Part shown: positions 59,335-64,000 of the stretch, piece by piece
Layout: every line of letters begins with the position of its first letter
Position numbering within the stretch: the stretch's first letter is position 1
Assembly (NCBI GenBank): GCA_049724395.1
Contig: JAUGWO010000139.1
Span: 62,001-126,000 of the forward strand
Source of the DNA: Spongospora subterranea f. sp. subterranea
Lineage: Eukaryota > Endomyxa: Phytomyxea > Phytomyxea > Plasmodiophorida
Length of the DNA: 64,000 nt
Direction of reading: 5' to 3'
Translations under genes and position numbers: made by a program
Notes under the pieces: model-generated
The model's input: only the letters and a program-made list of their open reading frames with translations
What the model was told of the DNA's origin: nothing
The model's database searches: none

Positions 59335-62300
59335 ATGAGTAGCTCCGGGTCGTCGTGTCTGAATACGCACCAAGTTCTGAAGCAGCTTCGATTTCCCGAA
59401 CTTCTGGTTCCTTATCGAAGTCCGGTTCTGGTATTGAATGGCAACGCTGCTACAGACCCAACATTGAAATCAGCAACGATTATACAGTGGGAGTGGACTG
59501 TAAGGTCGCGCTGTCACTGTCGTTACTGCACCTCCTTCATTCCTCATCACTTATTGGCAGCAGTTCCTGAGCACCATGAGATTGAGGCTCATGTGATGGC
59601 GACACTATCGTTTACAGCGTCGCAGGAACGCGTTCAGGAACTTATCGTGCAATTGCAACTAGTGCAAACTCAAACGCAATCCGTACCTGAACAGCCACCG
59701 CCGCCAATAGTTACTCCAGAACCAGAACCAGAACCTGTGGTTCGGAATATCGAAGAGAGTTTATGGACTGTTCTACCGCTTCGCTATCAGTCATTCTCAG
59801 AAAGAGTTGCCCTAGAACGCTCTGCCATTATCGATGCACAAGCTCTGGCAAAAGACACCAATTTTAACAGAGACCGTTTCAAGTTGGAACAGCTGAAATG
59901 TGAAGGGTTTTTTATACCAAAGGCTCCCGCCGTAGATCCAGATAATTTGGAAGTTGTTGCCGCTCGTATGATGCGAGAATCTGGGAAATCGGAGGATCAA
60001 TACTCTGAGTTAACCATTGAACCCAATCCGTTGAGACAGACTTTACTCAGGGCATTGAAAGACGATTGCGATGGTAATGGGCGAATACCAACCAAGTTCG
60101 TCCGTCCTCTTCGTATCGTCGATTCCGATCACTGGTTAAGCATGACAATTGATCTTATTCGTATTCAGTTAAAAATGCATGACTTTTTTACCGAAGAAGA
60201 TGCATTATCAGCACAAGTGGAGGAACTCTATGAAGAGTATCAGCAACGGCTAATCGTTGATTTGTATAAATACCACACGGATCAACTTCGGTCTTTGAGG
60301 GAGCTAGCACAACATCAAGCAGGTCTGGTGGCCGCCGCCGCCGATATCATCACAGTAACTTCAAAGAGAAGGCAGCTAGCCTCTACGCTTGAACAGATCA
60401 TTACGTCCGAACGGTACAAAGATCAAGAGGAGATGGAAACCAGGAGCTTGTTCGCTCGTCTGTACGAAACCTGGCAAGAGTTGAAGGAATGGAGAATTAG
60501 GGAGGCACCTCGACTTGTTTCGACCACAGCGCCAAAGCCTTCGCACGGATATGCAGGAACGAGAATTAGGTTATTTGTACAGCAGTTCGAACAGGATTTG
60601 AGACAAGATGAAATCAATTGGGATTTTGATTTGAGGCAATCGGTGCAAATTCGTCAAGATCTTCATACTCTCCGCCAGCAAATATCTGCCGAATCCATGC
60701 AAGCACAATTCGACGTTGATCAAACAACGGCAGCAGTTCAGAAACAAATGAAATTTCATAGGAGACCTCCGGGGCAGCCGCAATACGAACCAATTCTGGA
60801 CCGAACGTTGGTCATTACTCCCGATGATGATTGCTCCGTTTGGGAACAGCATCGGCGCCGGCAAATTAGAAATTGTCGAATGCATCTAGCTCTGGAGGTT
60901 AACGGGAAGAAGATATGCCAAACCAAATCAGAGTCTCTGGAATTCCCAGGATTCACTGTTCCACTGAATGTTTCCACTGAGCTCATGGTGTTGGATATAC
61001 CCCAAGAAATTGTGATTCACATTTATCGGCATGAAGGCCTCATATATATCAGCAATCTTCTATCCAATATCTATGTTGCTGTGCCGCCTTTCGGTTCTGC
61101 TTCCTCGATTACCGAGTATTCGTTCGCTGGTTCATCGAAAATAGTCAACCGAGAAGGACGGTCTGACGAATTAGGGCTATGGGTCTCTTCGCCCAACGAC
61201 CGGGTTGTCAAAGGCGATCTTGTTCTTTCTGTAGTGTGGAAGGACGAAGCCCGACCGCATGGAGTCTCTCAACATCATGATGTTTTGACCGAGCCAAAAA
61301 GACTTTCTGTAGAGCGATTGGTGACGGGCTCTTGGACGATGGACTTAGATCCCAACGATCCTCGCAATATCGAAATTCTTGAGCTCCAACGTCGCGCAGC
61401 TGCCCGACAAAAAAGTCAGCATTTCTACGCGTATGAACTTCCTGCCGAGCTAATACTGATTAATCCTGCTTTTTCCGTGAAGTCTGCTCGCCGCCGTGTC
61501 CTCAAAAACCGCAACATCAGACAGTTTTTCAATGAGGCGATCCCTTTAATTGACGACCACATTCCCGAGCACATGTTCGATGAAGATGAAGATAAAGCAG
61601 AAAGGGAACATATCCATCGTCATATCACTAATGTATCTGAGGTCGTAAAAGATGATGTGTTGCCAAGAATGACAATGGACGCCAGCTTCATGGAAGATCT
61701 TCTCGCTCCTCGCCGAAAGCTTCGACCTCGGCGAGAACATCGTACGGAAGCTGGAAGCCCATCATCGTGCTTTGCAGTAATTCAGATTATTCGTGGGCAA
61801 AACCTCCCCGTCAGAAGAAGCGCCAACCAGCAAGCGAAATCTCCGGTTCCAGTGTCGAACGAATATTGGAGAACGGACACAGATGGCGTCGATAGCGACG
61901 ATTTGAATCTTCGGTTAAACCCTATCGTCGAAGTGTCGTTTCAACAAAATATGAAGGGCACCGGATCAGCATTAGGACCCCATCCAAGTTGGAATGAGAC
62001 TTTATCGCTTCTGGTCACTCCGCCGAACAATAACTACTCTCCTGCTTCCATTTTGTCGATGCAAGATCACATCACATTGAACATTTTCGATTTGGTCTAT
62101 CTTGAGGATTACGCCAAGGATTCTCGTCAAGTCAATACTCGTGTCAGACGAACCGAGAAGCGATGGTTGGGTCGCGTCTCGATCCCGATCGTGACAATCT
62201 ACCTAAATCGCGTCATCGAAGGTCATCTGCGAGTTCAAACCCCATTGACCAATCTGGGATATGAAGCAATTGAGCCAGCTCGCCCTACGATCTTGTATAT

Positions 62301-63496
62301 ATTTGCTACAATGGACCCATTGCTAACCCTTCCGCCTCAGCTGCCTCCCGTTGAAGAATGGGCTCTCGAGTCACGCTTATGCCGTTATGCATCAGCATGG
62401 CTTGCTAGTATCAAATCCTTACCTCAATGTCGAAATCGCGAGATCATGGCATTGTCTCAAGACATAGCTGGTAATGCAGCGTTTCTTCCTCACTTCCTCG
62501 CTCCAATGCAAGCCCCTATACCTCTAGCCGAAGATGAATACGTTCGGTTGCGTTTCGCGAATCCCTTTCATGCAAGACGTTCACCTTGGAGAAGGGTCTC
62601 CCCGAGACGTTTGGTGCAGCGCCGCTGATTTTATGGAATTATTAGCCGGTGATTGGGAAGAGCACGCGATCCTTCTAACAAACTATTTCCTGGCGAGCGA
62701 ATCGATGTATCAGTCGGGTGTCTTCACATGGAGCAGCTACGTTGTCTTGGGGATGGCGATTCCTGAAGGGAGAACCTGTATGGTACTGCGAAATAAGATG
62801 ATGCACGGTATAGTGAAGGAGAGCGAGTTTATCAATGCGGTGACAGGAGATAGGTATCCATCAACAGATCAACTATGCCCAATGGTCTCTGTAGGCTGTG
62901 TGTTCAATCACTGCAATATATGGGCCAATATCCAGGCCACAAGTCTCCCATCCAAAATATCGCTTCAACTTGATAATCCACAGTGTTGGAGGCCATTTTT
63001 TGATAAATCATTCCCCGAGTCCAACCAGTCGCCGTCCATATACCGAGACCCTCCTGTATATCGCTCCTGTCCCGATACTTATTATTTGTCGCGGGCTCAG
63101 GCTGTCGAGCGGATTATCGAGCAAAAGTTCATATCGTGGAGGAAATTACCCACATATTTCGATCATGGTATTAGCCAAATTTTGAGGGATACGCTTCAAG
63201 GGCTAGAGTTTGTAGCACAGGGCAGATCTGTCCAGTCTGACGATAAAGATATCGACAAGGTTCGCTCGCTATTTACCGGTATGTATGGGTATCCGATTAG
63301 TTTTCCTGATGCCGGTGATGATTCAGTAGTATCGAATTCAATGTCGAATCCCATTGTCCAAGCATTGTACGAAATGAAATTTCACGACAACGACAATAAG
63401 AACGTTCGTTTTGCGCGTGCTGTTCACATATATCCATATCCCAACGGAGTCGGATCTCTCTGGGTATATTTCGCTGCACTAGTCACAAATTATTGA
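59335..63496 (+). CDS. CC2D2A: CC2D2A, ciliary transition-zone C2-domain protein
   Basis: Core of the MKS module that gates the ciliary membrane. An intron at about 59500-59560 (GTAAGG...TTGGCAG) probably links the Ser-rich exon at 59343-59499 to VPEHHEIEAHVMATL. A Pro/Glu linker and coiled co-helices follow. Then come the conserved N-terminal C2-like part (LYKYHTDQLRSLRELAQHQA; ICQTKSESLEFPG) and the canonical C2 domain at 61760-62300 (VIQIIRGQNLPVRR, NPIVEVSFQQNMKGTG, HPSWNETLSLLVTP, GRVSIPIVTIYLNRVIEGHL). The transglutaminase-like end begins at VWCSAADFMELLAGDWEEHA and runs to the signature AVHIYPYPNGVGSLWVYFAA before a TGA at 63496. The frame changes once near 62550. Removing a single G there restores the conserved YVRFVSRIPFMQD, so the break is one extra base and not an intron. 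Confidence 0.92.
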
Positions 63497-63652
63497 TTGG
63501 AACCGCTAATGGCATTTGCATATTTATCTAATGAACACCGTCTCGTTATCTCAGTTCAGCTAGTAACTCAAATTAGCTCTTCAAACGAATGTCGATGGAT
63601 ATGAATTTTTGAGATAACCTGATCCAACCTCTTGGACTATATGTTCTCCATG

Positions 63653-64000
63653 TTATCGGCTGCTGTTTGCCATGATGAACACATCTATACCAATCTTATA
63701 ATAAGCACCATGAATGGTTTGACTATTCGAGCCGTAAACAACCTTCTGGGCATGGTGAAGCTGGATCCTCACGAAGGATTGGGCCAGTTTCTTAATGGTC
63801 TGTTGTTTACCTTCTTGAAACCGATCGAATTCACGAAACACTTCCTCGGTTATCTTAGCAAGTTGAACTTCGGATTCGGTTTCCGCTTTTAGCAAGTTAG
63901 ATGTTTCCTCTATAATAAAAGTTGTCAACAACACTGATCGTTAATTTCTGAAAATTTCTCAAACCCTCCAACACTGCTATTTTTTCATCCGTCGACTTCC
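63653..64000 (-). CDS. Sorting-nexin-like BAR-domain C-terminal fragment, cut by window edge
   Basis: The minus strand from about 63934 downward reads LLKAETESEVQLAKITEEVF, REFDRFQEGKQQTIKKLAQS and FVRIQLHHAQK. This is the pattern of the last helix of SNX BAR domains, which end with an F-x-x-F/EK-E...F-x-x-x-Q-x-x-x-x-K block. A GT at 63763 may begin an intron of about 80 nt ending in AACAG near 63684, with a short tail downstream. The remainder, including the PX domain expected for a sorting nexin, would lie beyond position 64000. These proteins bend endosomal membranes in retromer-type recycling. The call is by pattern only. Confidence 0.45.

Noticed and set aside
24000-63500. Alternative genetic code
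   Set aside because: TAA, TAG and TGA all end well-conserved genes here (POP, CCDC146 and CC2D2A respectively).

Overview
The window is a gene-dense piece of a nuclear genome from a flagellated (zoosporic or free-living) single-celled eukaryote. Genes are cut by many small GT-AG introns, mostly 45-65 nt, with a CTAAT/CTAAC-like branch site shortly before the acceptor. All three standard stop codons are used. Five genes point to a motile cilium: DNAI3/WDR63 (inner-arm dynein I1), EFHC1/Rib72 (doublet lumen), CCDC146/MBO2, CC2D2A (transition zone) and a TSNAXIP1-like protein. A plant/oomycete-type mariner transposase, a Myb/SANT-like domain and an RGS-domain GRK would suit a stramenopile such as an oomycete relative or an early-branching opisthokont. 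The sequence alone does not decide this.

Layout. 1-3.2 kb: a decayed mariner transposase running off the left edge, a tRNA-Lys(UUU) and unassigned DNA. 3.3-5.9 kb: a G-protein-coupled-receptor-kinase homologue ending in a CaaX box. 7.8-13.2 kb: a 1.4-kb segmental duplication carrying two copies of a secreted GLG1-type cysteine-repeat gene, one frameshifted, with a decayed pogo-like transposon folded into a long inverted repeat between them. 13.4-18.9 kb: a Ty3/gypsy reverse-transcriptase fossil, a small PH-domain protein, two unrecognised genes and a PSI-type membrane protein. 20.0-34.5 kb: a compact run holding DNAI3, prolyl oligopeptidase, TMEM199/Vma12, a TSNAXIP1-like protein, a tiny membrane protein, a coiled-coil protein and EFHC1. 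35.2-36.7 kb: a Myb/SANT gene duplicated tail to tail. 37.3-45.9 kb: a helical hypothetical protein, a LEA2-like membrane protein, a double-hotdog acyl-CoA thioesterase and a zinc alcohol dehydrogenase. 46.3-47.6 kb: a 49-copy, 26-bp satellite. 47.8-55.3 kb: CCDC146 and an URB2-like nucleolar protein. 56.2-57.7 kb: a 1.5-kb palindrome. 58.2-64 kb: a 69-residue orphan, CC2D2A with probable N-terminal exons, and the end of a sorting-nexin-like gene.

The genes do not form one pathway, although ciliary genes are clearly over-represented. The accessory signals most worth a second look are four independent inverted repeats, diverged and therefore not simple assembly artefacts; a pair of splice donors 4 nt apart that would switch a secreted protein between a membrane tail and a cysteine-rich tail; the prenylation motif on the GRK; and a one-base frame break in CC2D2A. 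I saw no clearly new multi-gene system.
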